From Paramoeba atlantica (lineage: Eukaryota; Discosea), in assembly GCA_977017575.1 (NCBI GenBank), contig CDRNVI010000030.1, positions 372,001 through 436,000 on the forward strand: a DNA stretch of 64,000 nt, in the 5' to 3' direction. A program made the position numbers and the translations under genes. Under the pieces are notes generated by a model that was given only the letters and a program-made list of their open reading frames with translations, had not been told where the DNA came from and did no database searches. Positions 20,231-31,130 of the stretch are shown one piece after another (the stretch's first letter is position 1; the number at the start of each line of letters is the position of its first letter).

Positions 20231-20851
20231 ACAACAACAAGGTACAACAAGTGGAGAGAGCAAGTACGGAGAAGTGTGAAAAGTGTGCGAAAGTGTTAAC
20301 TTTCGACTTGAACATGAACTACGAAAATTCTTCGGTCACTCGGCGGACCCTGCAAGTGTGGCTGGCGATGCCATCAGTCTTCGCGAATCCTTAGACACGA
20401 TTTCAAAGCATCTAGAAGCATGTCATGACCTCGCACGAAACGATCAACAATTTTCGATGAAATCAATTGAACCTTCGATGGAGAATCTGCATTTCTTAAA
20501 ATACAAGATGGGATAGATCTATAAACACAGAATTGGAAAGAATTGAGCTCTCCACTGGAAAGAATGCATGCAAAGTGCTCCTCTAGATGGAAAATACGAG
20601 TCGGCCCATCTGTCTACCATGGAGTACTTCCGGAACTGCTCGATTGCGCAAGGGGCGATCGCGGGGGCAAAAAACTACGAAGGGCGCGGGTCCGGAGGAG
20701 GTTACGCCAGGAACAGAGAGGCCGACGAGGCGGCTGGCGAGGACGAGCCGGATTCAGCGCCAGCGGCACTACGCCGCAATGAACCGCGGGGGCAGGTCTC
20801 CCCTTCATATCGTATGGAACAGAGGCCAGCGCTTCCCAATGTTCTCCTGCA

Positions 20852-22321
20852 ATGGCGGTCCATACACAAGTGGTAGAAGTAGAAAATTATTCACAAAAGA
20901 ATTATTCACAAAATGCAATGAACAAAAATATCACATACAAAAATACAAAACAAATTACTATGCCGGAGCAATTAGCCAGCCTGCTGATGGAAAAAGCCGA
21001 GACTGTTTTCCGCGAAAAATTTTCGGATCTGACACAAGGAATGATGCGACGTCTTTGGTGGCGGTATCAAAACTTTATTACCAGCCTTCGGGAGTACGGC
21101 CATCTCGAAGAAGAGGAGATTTATCTAGCCGCATTCTGTGTGCATCTGAACGAGGCCGAATGCGTGAAGGGCCAAACCATCGCCCAATACCTGTGCCATC
21201 TTCAGAACGAATACAAACTTCGAGGGATTCAACTGAATTTTGCAAAGGTAGAAACTCTCAAGACTGCGATGGCCAAGCGAGCTACGCCTTCAATAAGAGC
21301 CAACCCTATGACTCTTTCAGAAGTGCGAACGCTACTGCAGCTCCCCCAGTTAACAGATCACGAAAAAGCGTTCGTGGCAATATACTGGACTTCGGGCCAG
21401 AGACCCGACGACCTGATAGCACAAAAAGTCGAAGAAACAAGTCTAATTTTGCAGGGAGAAGAATTGCAGATAGCGATGTGGATGACTCAGCACACAAAGA
21501 ATGTAACGGATCAAGAGCGTTCGTCTCCCAGGTGTGTGAGAATACTAATACCGAAAGAATGGAGAAATTTGGTCGAAACAGTTTTGTGGAACGCCCGGGC
21601 CCGGAACGAGCTTTTTCTTTTCCATTCTGTCGAACTTCCACGATTAGATCAGGTGTTGCGAAGGCTACCCGTCCGCATTCGACATCCCCTGTTAAAAGAG
21701 AACCATACATTATATTCAATAAGGTGCGGAGCTCTGCAGCACCTTGCCGCCCAAGGAGTGAATACGGGAGACATTGCGAGTTTAACACGACACGCTTCGG
21801 AAGGTTCTCTGCGAGCGTACATAGGATCTTACCTAGATCCGATGTCCGTCCGAGGGTTGGAGATTTCAAAGAAACTGGGGACGAATGCTACAGTACCTCC
21901 GGAATACGATCAAAGAGCAAGCGCTGTACATTCCATCCCTCTGACACTTCCCATAACGGATACAAACTTGACCCCTCCGGAATACGATCAGAGAGCAAGC
22001 GCTGTACATTCCATCCCTCCAGCACTTCCCATAACGGATATAAATCTGAACCCGGAATGCCCCACCGAAGAATTCAGAGTCGACGCCAGCAATCCCTCTT
22101 ACCTCAAGGAAAACCTGCATCAGAATGCCGTAAATGCGTTTGGTCTCGTCCACATGACCGACGAACCACGACCAAAAAAGAAAAAGGTTCCGTCATATCT
22201 GGTGAACCCGTTGAATCTGGGCTTGCGTTCTCCTCTTCGGACCCGTCTTCGCCAAAAGCAAGCCGAAAAAGAAAAGGAAGAATATCTTGCGAACGAAGCG
22301 GAAGCAGCCGAAATACTCTAG
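20852..22321 (+). CDS. Tyrosine recombinase of V3
   Basis: 489-residue open frame; the Met at MPEQLASLLMEKAE (about 20960) is a plausible alternative start. Catalytic blocks are Arg in YWTSGQRPDDL, Lys in QHTKNVT, Arg in LYSIRCGALQHLA, and LTRHASEGSLRAYIGSYL with the likely Tyr. The C-terminal third contains a near-exact tandem pair of about 25 residues (PPEYDQRASAVHSIP twice) and a basic PRPKKKKVPSY stretch. It would integrate element DNA. It is nested within another open frame one phase back. Confidence 0.75.
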   Translation: MAVHTQVVEVENYSQKNYSQNAMNKNITYKNTKQITMPEQLASLLMEKAETVFREKFSDLTQGMMRRLWWRYQNFITSLREYGHLEEEEIYLAAFCVHLNEAECVKGQTIAQYLCHLQNEYKLRGIQLNFAKVETLKTAMAKRATPSIRANPMTLSEVRTLLQLPQLTDHEKAFVAIYWTSGQRPDDLIAQKVEETSLILQGEELQIAMWMTQHTKNVTDQERSSPRCVRILIPKEWRNLVETVLWNARARNELFLFHSVELPRLDQVLRRLPVRIRHPLLKENHTLYSIRCGALQHLAAQGVNTGDIASLTRHASEGSLRAYIGSYLDPMSVRGLEISKKLGTNATVPPEYDQRASAVHSIPLTLPITDTNLTPPEYDQRASAVHSIPPALPITDINLNPECPTEEFRVDASNPSYLKENLHQNAVNAFGLVHMTDEPRPKKKKVPSYLVNPLNLGLRSPLRTRLRQKQAEKEKEEYLANEAEAAEIL

Positions 22322-23554
22322 CAGTATCTATGGGAGGAGACTCCTCCCTCAGCGCAATAGACCAGCGCATTAACCCCGGAGCCCAGCACCACGGGCGGGC
22401 TTCGGCTGCCGTACCAGTTGGTGCAGGCACCTCCCCATGGAAAGTGCTCTATGAGTTCGTCACGTACACCTATTCGAAATGCAACCCGGGAGCATTCAGG
22501 GAGCGAAAACCTAAATACCCCTCAAATTGGCCAATGGATCCTATAGAGACCACAAAATTAGATCTGTCTAAGGTGATCGAAATGGCAAGATGTAGTGAAA
22601 TGCAAGAAGAAGCGCAAGTGATACGCTATCTTGTAGAAGATGAACTTTTCTTATCGCTGTTCTCTAAAAAGTATGATTCACGGTATAGAGGGGAGTCAAC
22701 GAAACTTGGGCCCTGGATACGTCCCCTTCTGCATTCAGGAGTTCTCGAATATATTTTTCACTGAAACAGACGGTAGAAACTGGTATCACCAGTTTAGGCT
22801 GCCACAATCGGCTTTGCCATATTTTGCTATAAGAATAAAAGAAAAACTTATGCTTGGTGCACGCTGCCGATGGGGTGGAAATCGTCGGTAAAAATAGGTC
22901 ATGCTGTGACCACTGTGCTCCAAAACGTTGACGATGCAAATACATCGACACTAAGTTTCATTGACAACGGTTATAGATTTGGTAATACCGCCGAGGCCGT
23001 GCAACAAGCTACAAATCTTTTCTTAGAACGCGCCAGACAAGTGGAAGCAAATATTTCTATTACTACGCCCCCCACCAACCGTGGGGTGATCTTAGGAATA
23101 GAAGCCGACCTAATGGAAAAGACGCTTTGTTTGCCAGCACCATTCTTAGACAAGCTTTCCGCGCTCAAGCAAGTATTTTCTCTGTTGGCGAAAGGCCACA
23201 GGTACCCCACGCATCGCTTAGTTTGGAAAGTGTTGGGCTCCCTTTTTTGGGCAGCAAGAGTACTGGGAATTCCTCAATGTTCATTTCCCGAAGTGGTTTA
23301 CTGGATTCGGGGAAGAGCACGGCGGCTGTCACATACTCCATCGTTGTGGGACAAACCATGTCATATGTCAAGTGAATTCGTACAAGCTCTCATAGCTATT
23401 ATACTCCGAGTTGAGACGAATAAGCCAAGGAGACTTACTGTTCCCGGTGAAGAGGAGTTCGAATTTCGTTGATGCATCAGATAGAGGATGGGGGTTAGGC
23501 TGGTGTGAAAGGGGAATTATTGAAACACATTCAGGTCGGTTCCCCCGATACCTA

Positions 23555-24290
23555 CAGTAGTGTTCAGCCTCTTTTACCCCCCCCCTACAGGTCTTGCATT
23601 TTGTTCGATTTTGGAAATATTTTGTATGGGACTGTTTTTCGACCCAATCGTTCGGAATCCGAGGTCCTTTTCACTCGTGGACACCTGTATCATACCTAAA
23701 CCGAAAAAAAAACTGCAAAAAAGTCGATTTTTTTTTTCACAGAGTACACTTTTTTTCAAAATTGGTATAAAGAAGCACCGCCCCCTGTGCTTACCTTCCT
23801 GCCTCGTGTGCCCCGAGAAGCGCACGGCACTCGCAATCGATTGAGAGCGACTTAAGTCCTATAAGACACTCGAAAAACTTCATAAACTTAGCCCCGGGTC
23901 CATCATTGAAACTTTTCGCTTTTTTTCTGAAGATTAACCGGAAACGTTTAAGAATGCCTTCCCGGACTATAGTGAACGTTTTCTTTTGGTCAAGGAGGCT
24001 AAAGTGCATATGAGTAAATACTAGAGATTACTTTGCACTCCTTCTCCACGTCTTCTGACCTACTATACTACTGTTCCTCATCCGAAACATTCAAAAAAAT
24101 GAACCCAAAAAAGTTGTAATTAGCTTTTTTGACTCCTACCTGGCTAGGGGGGGTAGGGGGTCGCTCGAGTGAAAAGGACCTCGGATTCGGAACGATTGGG
24201 TCGAAAAACGGTGGTACACCAAATATTTCCAAAATCGGACAAAATACAAGACCTGTAGGGGGGGGGGGTAAAAGACGCTGAACACCACTG
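23555..24290. mobile_element. MITE2, Tc1/mariner-type
   Basis: Terminal inverted repeats of about 140 bp start CAGTAGTGTTCAGC on the left and CAGTGGTGTTCAGC on the right (complement), each running into a C8-10 tract and CTACAGGTCTTG. TA flanks both sides (23553-23554, 24291-24292). CAGT ends with a TA duplication are the mark of Tc1/mariner. It is 736 bp without a transposase frame. It interrupts V3 between RT and RNase H. Confidence 0.88.
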
Positions 24291-24590
24291 TATTAAACAA
24301 GCGAATTGCACACAGAGAACTATACGCAGCAGAACAGGGTATGCATTGGTCCAAAAAGAATGGAAAAAGGGTGGTTACCATTGTATCAGATAATACGAAT
24401 GTCGTCACCTGGCTATCGAAGTGGAAAACTGGACCCCCGGTAGTCATGAAATGGCTAAGAAAATTAAAAAAGTTCTCGGAAGATGGCTGGTACAAAAGGG
24501 TCACATGGATTGAATCCAAGAAAAATATTGCTGATGAACCTTCGCTTAATCTCGGACGAGCGGGCGACAGGCATGGCCAAGATTCCTAGC

Positions 24591-25024
24591 TCAAATTTGG
24601 CTACAACAACAAAAATCTTTTGCTCTGCATAAATTAACCTTTAAATATTCAAATATTTAACTACGTTCACGTGTTCATCAAAGCGATATAGTTTTATATC
24701 CAAGACTGACGTATTAGGAGATAGTCAATATACTCACTTTGCATGACTTTATCACAATGAAAAAGATATTTTACTTGTGAAAAAGATTTTTTATGATATA
24801 AAAATCGAAAACTTTATCGTGTTGGGTAGTCAATTTAGATTCCTAGCTCAAATTTGGTTACAACAACAAAAAACATTTGCTCTGCATAAATTAACCTTCA
24901 AATATTCAAATATTTAACTACGTTCACGTGTTCACCAACGCGATATAGTTTTATATTCAAGACTGACTTATTAAGAGATAGTCAATATATTCGCTTTGCA
25001 TGGAGACTTTATCACAATGAAAAA
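24591..25024 (+). repeat. Direct repeats at the right end of V3
   Basis: Two copies (24591-24764 and 24838-25024) start GATTCCTAGCTCAAATTTGG and are about 93% alike by eye, separated by 73 bp. Repeats at the 3' side are expected for split-direct-repeat YR elements. They contain no gene. Confidence 0.75.
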
Positions 25025-25078
25025 CTTGTAGTAAAAACCTTGCAGTAAAAAGTAAAGTGCAGTAACCTTGCAGTAAAA

Positions 25079-26060
25079 ACCTTGTTGAATTATTTCCCCT
25101 TTTCTTCCCTACACCATCTTCACCATGGGAGGGCACCCCCCTCAAACACTCTCTCGCTTGTCGACATCCCCCCTCGCTCTTTCGTCCCATCATCCCCCTG
25201 CGCTGCATCCCCCAACCCCATCTCTCCTCCGCAGAGCGCTTGTCCCTCTGCAGTATTTCTCTCTCGCGTCCCCCACCCCCGTGTTTCCTTCACGCTTTCC
25301 AGCACGCCTTACAAGACGTCAGATCCGAATTTCTTCATCTCCGGAGGCCTCACAATCAAATCCGCAAATGAGAAATGAGAAATCTGGACCTGCTGACAAC
25401 AGTGGTATCGATCGCCTCGAGACATCGGCAAACACAGATTCAGCTAACTCACCGGAAACAGGCTCATCACAAGCAAATCAATCGCCGCAAGCAATATCGT
25501 CACACGTAAATCAAGAAACTGGAAAATTTGAACTTGTTGACATCATTGAAGTCGATCGCTTCAACCCACCAGACAACACAGATTCCGCTAATTCGTCAAT
25601 TACAGCCTCCCCACAAACAAATCAATCGCCGCAGGTAATATCGCCACAAACATCAACAGTCTCGCCGGATTCACGTGACTTCCACGACCGCCGCTCTCCC
25701 TCGCCGGAGTCTCCAACAATCAAAAAGAACGTAACACACAACTCGATCCACACTCTATCCACAGCGCAAGAAATTTCCAATGCGTATGTTTCAATTACGT
25801 CGAATGACGGAACTTCACGAGGAATCAGCTACGTTGGAGACAACATCGGCTATAGCACAGAAGAGATAAACAAGTTACTGACAACGACTGACCCTGTTTC
25901 TCAATTTCCGATTCCGCCAGATGAAATCCAAAGACATCTACAAGACATAAAAACAGGAACGATCTGTACTGTAGCGTGGACGTTTGACAGGCAGAAAGAA
26001 ATGAACATCGCGCTCGAAAAGGTCACAAGAACGTATTCTCGAAAGAAAAATTATTCATAA
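25079..26060 (+). CDS. LINE E: N-terminal region of a CRE-like LINE, 3'-truncated
   Basis: Nine nt of leader (ACCTTGTTG, 25079-25087) are followed by AATTATTTCCC, as at the LINE B start. The frame from ATG at 25125 gives 311 residues to TAA at 26060. It is Ser/Pro-rich with an internal imprecise duplication of about 40 residues around the two NTDSANS motifs. The end (TGTICTVAWTFDRQKEMNIALEKVTRTYSRK) matches the equivalent part of LINE LM (CLVAWCFSDSTQLNISRGVVK) and LINE F. Nothing beyond is present; a VIPER-like gag fragment follows. Confidence 0.65.
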
Positions 26061-26061
26061 A

Positions 26062-26765
26062 TGGATTTTTTATATGTAAAAAATCGTATATTTCTGTTGG
26101 GTTTTCCGAAAGACTGATTTATTGTTATAGATCCGTAGAGTTTTTCAGAAAACACTAACTAATCGTCCATCTACAATGTCCGAAGGTCAGCCACCCTCAC
26201 CTCGAGATGTAGTTCTCCAGTTGAGTGAAAACACGCGGATGATGAAGCGCATGGAGGAAATGATGGCCACTGCGCAAATCGATAAGGAAAGAATTGGTCT
26301 TTTAGAGGCGACAGTTGAACGACAATCTGCTCAGATACGTGAAGCCCTCGGAATGGCTGCGAAAGACGTCACTGCGCCGAGTGGGTACGATCCGGCAGCA
26401 CATGACCTTCCCCAGGATAAGCTGTCCCGTCCTAAACAATGGGAATATCGGCACTTCTGCAGTGAACTCTATCGACGAAATCTGATCGGGCGATTGGAGC
26501 ATGAGATCCGCAAGCATTTCGGTAATTCGAAAGATCCTGGTGCAGTCGCGGGTGACGCGATCAGTCTGCGAGAAAGCCTGGATACGATATCTAAGCATTT
26601 GGAGGACTGCGGGGGGCATGCAAGCGGGGCGTCCGTTTTCCATGATGTCGGTTGAGCCCGCTTTCGAGAATTTACATTACCTGCGGTACAAGCATAAGTT
26701 CGGACGAGAGTACGGACGGTACTGGAAAGAAACAGCGCGAAGTGCGCCTATGGACGATCAGTGTA
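26062..26765 (+). mobile_element. VIPER-like gag fragment V4
   Basis: A frame from ATG at 26176 gives a coiled-coil-like N-terminus (MMKRMEEMMATAQIDKERI) and a block shared with V3 (GDAISLRESLDTISKHLE). Similarity goes on to about 26755 in another phase (EPAFENLHYLRYK). It is a broken fossil with one or two breaks and no YR or RT, cut off by the tail of LINE H. Confidence 0.65.
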
Positions 26766-28075
26766 CCTATCCTATCCTATCCTATCCTATAAGACCGATT
26801 TGCATCGGTTAAGAACACATCCGTTTTTGTCGTCGCTTCAACGTCTTTCTCTCAGGTGAATTCGCCCTTTCATGCTCCTTGTCCGCTGAACCGGGCGTGG
26901 TACGTCTTTCATGCAATTTTGTATTTTTGGCATCACATTCCTCAGGCAAACACTCTTTCTTTTCAGGAGAATCCACTCCAGTCTCTACAGGTGGCGAGGT
27001 ACCCTTTTTGGAGAGAGGATCACCTTCTCCAATCTTGAAGTAATCCCGTCTTTTCCCTAATGGCTTAGGTATTTGGCCACAGTGTTTCCGAGGACGATTC
27101 ATGGTTTGAACGGTTTGAACGTGTCGCAGTCTTTTTCCTCTTTATTTCTGAGGCTGGGACTATTTTTCTCGACCCTGCAAGCGCCAAGGTGTCTGCCTTC
27201 TCATTGTAAATGTTCCCGTTGTGGGATTTCACTTTGCACACGTAACACCTTTTATCCCTCGATTGGAGCGTTCGAATTTCCCGATCCAATTTCTCAAGGA
27301 TAACCCCATTCGGTAGATTGTTATATCCAATGATTCGCCGTCGTAGACGAGTATGATGGAAGAAATTCCATACATAGAACGAATCGGTGTGTATGACAAC
27401 TGTTTGAGCCTCATTAGATATCCTTTCCAGCGCTTCCCTCAGCTCTCTCAGCTGAGGCGATTCCAGCGATTCAACCTCAGCTCTCTCAGCTGAGCCAGCA
27501 TCCAATGCTATGGAATAGTATTTGTCTTCTGTTCCACTCATTCTCAGAACTACATTGTATTCCCAGAACTACATGTACATTCCCAGAACTACATGTATTC
27601 CCGCACCGGATCTTTGTTCCTTGGACCCCCGCAACTGCCGAACAGAGCCATCAATATACATATGAACCTCACCCTCACTCATGGGGAACGGATCCGAACC
27701 TTCCTCCACAAATTGTAGCTCATAAGAGCTTTTGCTTTTGACCGCTTGAGTGTGTTTAGTTTTCCACCTTGGAGACCTTAATACCTCATACATCGGAAGT
27801 GGTTCAAGTTTCTGCCTGAGCTCATCGCATAGCTTTTGCCAGTGTAGCCGATCCTGCGAGTAAGCAAGCGCCCGCTCCAGAGTAATCCCTAGATCATTAA
27901 AACTTGCTTCGCTAGGAGAAATATTTCTTGTTTTTTCCGTACTATCCCATTGAACGAGCTCGCGAAACGTAGAGGAGTGCCTGAGCATGTGGCCAACGAT
28001 TTTCGCACGGGCAACACGATGCACGGTCGAAAATCGAGGCGTACCACAATACATTATATTTATAGTCCCCATCCC
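26766..28075 (-). pseudogene. LINE H: ingi/RTE-like LINE 3' part with RNase H
   Basis: On the minus strand, 28072-27569 encodes the post-RT region (VGHMLRHSSTFRELVQWD, YSQDRLHWQKL) and the first RNase H strand (EVHMYIDGSV). 27541-27065 carries the rest of RNase H: AERAEVESL, VVIHTDSFYVWNFF, and VKSHNGNIYNEKADTLA. Between them a short triplicated unit (CCCAGAACTACATGTA, 27545-27600) breaks the frame. A basic tail follows to 26809. The 3' end is a five-base tandem tail (ATAGG on the minus strand) at 26766-26792. It is 5'-truncated at the GC-rich minisatellite. RNase H on a LINE is typical of the I/ingi group. Confidence 0.75.
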
Positions 28076-28079
28076 ATGT

Positions 28080-28560
28080 GCTCCTTCTCCCCGCCACGTT
28101 CACCACCACTCTCCCCACCGTCCTCCCCGCCGCCCTCCCCGCTGCCCTCCCCGCCGCTCTCCCCACCACTCCCTGCCGCTCTCCCTGCCGCTCTCCCTGC
28201 CGCTCTCCCGTCCCGCTCCGCCTCCCGCCGCGCCACTCGCCACACTCCCCGCCGCGCTCCCCGCCACGACACCCGCCGCGCTTTCCACCGCTCTCCCAGC
28301 CGCGCCCACCCCCTCGCCGCTCTCCCCGCCGCTCCCACCACCGCGACACCCACCGCGCTACCTGCTGCACCACCCGCCGCCTGTCGGCCCGCCCCCTGTT
28401 CGCTACCTGATCTCCGCCCTGCGCGCCCCCTGCTCGCCGACCTTTCCGCCCCCTTCTCGCCACCGTCCTCGCCGCCCTTCTCGCCGCCACCTCGCTGCCT
28501 GACCCCCCCCCTGCACCACCCACTTTCGTTCGGCAGTTCCCCCTTTTCGCCACCCTCTTC
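28080..28560. repeat. GC-rich minisatellite, C-rich on plus
   Basis: Irregular repeats of CCGCCGCTCTCCC-type units over about 480 bp. The same unit in inverse orientation (GGCGGGGAGCGCGGC) fills 31345-31712. Long Pro/Arg-rich frames on both strands are by-products. It abuts the cut end of LINE H. Confidence 0.8.
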
Positions 28561-28589
28561 GTTCGAAATCAGCGCCCGGTGTCAACAAA

Positions 28590-28955
28590 ACAAGACGCTA
28601 CATACCTAGGGTGTGTGAATTCTTTTGGAGAGGAACTACTCAGCACCAATAAAACAAGGTGCCAAGCAACTAGGGTAGCACTCCTTCCCGCCTTCTTCTT
28701 CCCACCTTTTTGAAGGCGCGCGGAGGACTGGTTGCCCCTCTCGTAGGGACCGCTGGTCAGTGTGTGGCCTAGCCTCACTGCATCTCCGACTCCCGTCCTC
28801 TGTGAAGCGCCAGCCGTGGCTTGCTACGGCTGGCTCGCCCGCCGGTCCGCAAGGACCGGTCGTACGCATCGGAGTAACATCCGAGCCGTCGGGCCCCCTC
28901 GCGTGGACGGTAGAGGGCCCATAGCCTGTAAAGGCCAAAGGGGTGCAAGAAACAA
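28590..28955 (+). repeat. Retroposed 3' end of a LINE G/N-type element, copy 1
   Basis: The first part (CCAATAAAACAAGGTGCC, AACTAGGGTAGCAC) matches the LINE N 3' UTR near 62235-62270. The second (28705-28950) matches the LINE G 3' UTR 56262-56505 at about 90% by eye. It ends GGCCAAAGGGGTGCAAG plus ACAAC, a short tandem tail. It is either a 5'-truncated LINE copy or a SINE sharing that 3' end. VIPER-like V5 starts directly after. Confidence 0.75.
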
Positions 28956-28969
28956 CAAGTTATTTTTTA

Positions 28970-30599
28970 CTAGAGTTGCACCGCAACCTGAACCACCTAT
29001 TAAAGGGAATCTGGTGCCATCTGACATTCACGAACTCTTAAAGTGCAATGTAATTGAGAAAGTATCCGAGGATACCGCGTGCAAGATGCCTACCATCCAA
29101 TACTTTGTACCGTTTACAGTTGTCGAGGCTGATGAAAAAGGGGACTTGCGAAGACGATTTATATCCTGGACGCGGGATGATAATGAACGCCTGAAGCACT
29201 ACGACCCCGATGTACCACTCCTCCATCCTGCTAAATATTTACATCGAGTGCAAGCGGAAATCGGCGTAAAAAGGGATTTAAAATGTGGTTTTTACCAGAT
29301 CCCGGTTCCGGCTAAGGTGCGGGCTAAATTTAGGTTCAGGGGACCCGATGGAAATCTTTACCAGATGAAGGTAATGCCCATGGGGCACCGATGTGCCCCC
29401 GAGGTGACGCATACGATCACCTCTGTACTTGCCGGAGACCCGGCTGTGTGTAAGCCGGAGGCAACGTTCGCCAATAGTGGAATGGACATTTACATCGACG
29501 GGATCCGCTATACAACGACAAAACAGGAGGCCATTCAATACGCCCGTAGAGTTGATTCTAGGTGTAAGGAAGTGAACGGTTTATTTAAAGAGGATGGCTC
29601 TCCCCCGGAACTGGATTACGTATTTAATGGAGTGAAGTATGATCATTCAGTACATAGGGTCAGCTTGGGACCCCGCGTACTCGCCAAGCTGAGGCGTGAT
29701 AGATTTGATGCAATCTCATACACCCATACCATGTGTATGCTCATACCATGTGTATGCTCAATTGGAGACGGCGGTGGGGCGTCTCCTATATGCCTCAGCT
29801 ATACTCGGTTACATCATTCCTCGTTTTCATTTCACCCTTAAGATAGTTAGGCGCAGGATTAATCTTTTGAATCGCAACAGACACTTGGCAGATGAACCAG
29901 TTCCTCTCCCTAAACATAACAGATGCATACTAGCGGCTTGGCGCGACGAAGTTCTAAGTAATGTACCAATTGAACCCCCTCCGCACCCCGATGTAGTGCC
30001 TCACAACCATCGGTTATACACGGACGCGTCCAGTAAGGGATGGGGCGCAGTCCTTTATCTGGATGATGGCCAGGTGCATATAACAGGATAAGATAAGATA
30101 AGATATCCCGTTTGGCCAACTAGGTCTATGGGATCGTAGCAGGAATCTCCGTTACAGAGAAACCTCTACGTCGGTCTGAGTCTCTTTTTAAGTGGGGCTG
30201 AGCAACCTCTCCGTTTCCGGAAGAGTACGGGCGTCAGAATCTCACCACCGAGAACTCATCAAGGGACGTAGAGTGAGGACGCACTCATTCACTAGCAATC
30301 CCGGAGGGACAACCAGTGGCCTGAAAGGGCCTAGTTATTTAGCGCTTTGTTTTGCTAGCGCCGGCCTTAGCTCGGGAGGCTGGGATCGCTAAGTCCCATC
30401 ATCCGATGTGAATCGGACGCCCTGACCATATAACAGGGGGCTCATGGCCACATGATTTTCATTACGAAGTAAACCATGCGGAAGCGATGGCCGTGACGAA
30501 TGCCATAAGAGATTTCGGGCATCATTTTAGAAAGGGGACATGCCTAGATTTGTTTATCGACAACACGTCCTGTCAGGGTGCCATTAACCGACGCGTCGC
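28970..30599 (+). mobile_element. VIPER-like YR retroelement V5, RT/RNase H part
   Basis: This fossil of the V8 group has RT (28970-29700: GNLVPSDIHELLK, FKRGVKRDLKC-type block, VMPMGHRCAPEVTHT, DIYIDGIRY) and RNase H (LYTDASSKGWGAVLY, then EVNHAEAMAV and IDNTSCQGAINRR). It is broken, with two or three breaks, and is cut at about 30600. Gag and YR are missing. SINE-A sits inside the RNase H. Confidence 0.8.
30088..30426 (-). mobile_element. SINE-A, short retroposon with 11-bp target duplication
   Basis: A 339-bp insertion inside V5 flanked by perfect CATATAACAGG (30077-30087, 30427-30437). On the minus strand it starts TCAGGGCGTCCGATTCACATCGG and ends GGCCAAACGGGATATC plus a TTATC tandem tail. 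GTCCGATTCAC resembles a tRNA B box, but I find no convincing A box. It shares AAATAACTAGG with LINE N and GGCCAAAYGGG with the LINE G 3' end, so an ingi/RTE-type LINE probably moved it. Confidence 0.8.
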
Positions 30600-30698
30600 T
30601 AGACTACTACTCCCTTGTAGACTACTCCCTACTCCCTACTCCCCTACTCTTTCTCCCTACTTCCCTACTCCTCTACTCCCTCGTAGACTACTCCCTCG
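30600..30698. repeat. Pyrimidine-rich tandem repeat (ACTACTCCCT type)
   Basis: About 100 bp of TAGACTACTCCCTACTCCC-like units join the cut end of V5 to a LINE B-type RT fragment. No coding content. Confidence 0.75.
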
Positions 30699-30986
30699 TC
30701 ATGCAACTGGTTACTACCGAGATAGATCGACAACTTCCTGGTCTTCTTAAGCTTAACCTGTGGTATTTGGATGACGGCATTCTCGGGGGGAAGGCTCAAG
30801 ACGTCAGACGAGCTTTAGACATCATCGAACGAGTCGGCCCACAGTGGGGCATCTTCCTAAACGCCAACAAGTGCGAGGCGATCGCACATCCTGAATCCGC
30901 CGAACACCTGGACAGCTTCGACAACATCCCGACGACTAAAAAGACAAGCGAGGGAAATTTTTCAATTTTAGGTAGCCCTGTAGGAA
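30699..30986 (+). pseudogene. LINE B-type reverse transcriptase fragment
   Basis: An open stretch reads LNLWYLDDGILGGKAQDVRR to GNFSILGSPVGT, matching LINE B from LDLNMWYLDDGILL to LDILGSPIGS. It holds RT motif C and what follows, about 95 residues. Both edges are breaks: a pyrimidine repeat on the left and a LINE 3' end on the right. Confidence 0.85.
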
Positions 30987-31130
30987 CTTGCTACGGCTGG
31001 CTCGCCCGCCGGTCCGCAAGGACCGGTCGTACGCATCGGAGTAACATCCGAGCCGTCGGGCCCCCTCGCGTGGACGGTAGAGGGCCCATAGCCTGTTAAG
31101 GCCAAAAGGGTGCAAGAATCATCAATCATC
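30987..31130 (+). repeat. Retroposed LINE G-type 3' end, copy 2
   Basis: From CTTGCTACGGCTGGCTCGCC to GGCCAAAAGGGTGCAAG it is nearly identical to 28817-28955 and 56377-56500. The tail is ATC tandem repeats (31107-31130). It is shorter at the 5' side than copy 1, as expected from truncated reverse transcription. Confidence 0.8.

Larger units (their letters stand above)
20230..25024 (+). mobile_element. VIPER-like YR retroelement V3, broken
   Basis: This fossil belongs to a third group. Parts are a gag remnant (20283-20876, similar to 26176-26760), YR (20852-22321), a frame overlapping the whole YR (20587-22764) that leads into RT, RT pieces to 23472, and RNase H (24301-24589). It is broken, with about four or five breaks. 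MITE2 is inserted before the RNase H. The right end carries a direct repeat (24591-24764, 24838-25024), probably part of its terminal repeats. Confidence 0.75.

Noticed and set aside
26766-26792. Telomere-like (CCTAT) repeats
   Set aside because: Five or so units only, at the 3' end of a minus-strand LINE; they fit a LINE tandem tail.
27950-28609. Pro/Arg-rich frames on both strands
   Set aside because: Low-complexity minisatellite; composition alone gives open frames.
28705-28760. tRNA-derived promoter in the LINE G 3' UTR (TGGCCTAGCC and CTCCGACTCCCG)
   Set aside because: The two box-like motifs are too close together and also occur inside a LINE 3' UTR.
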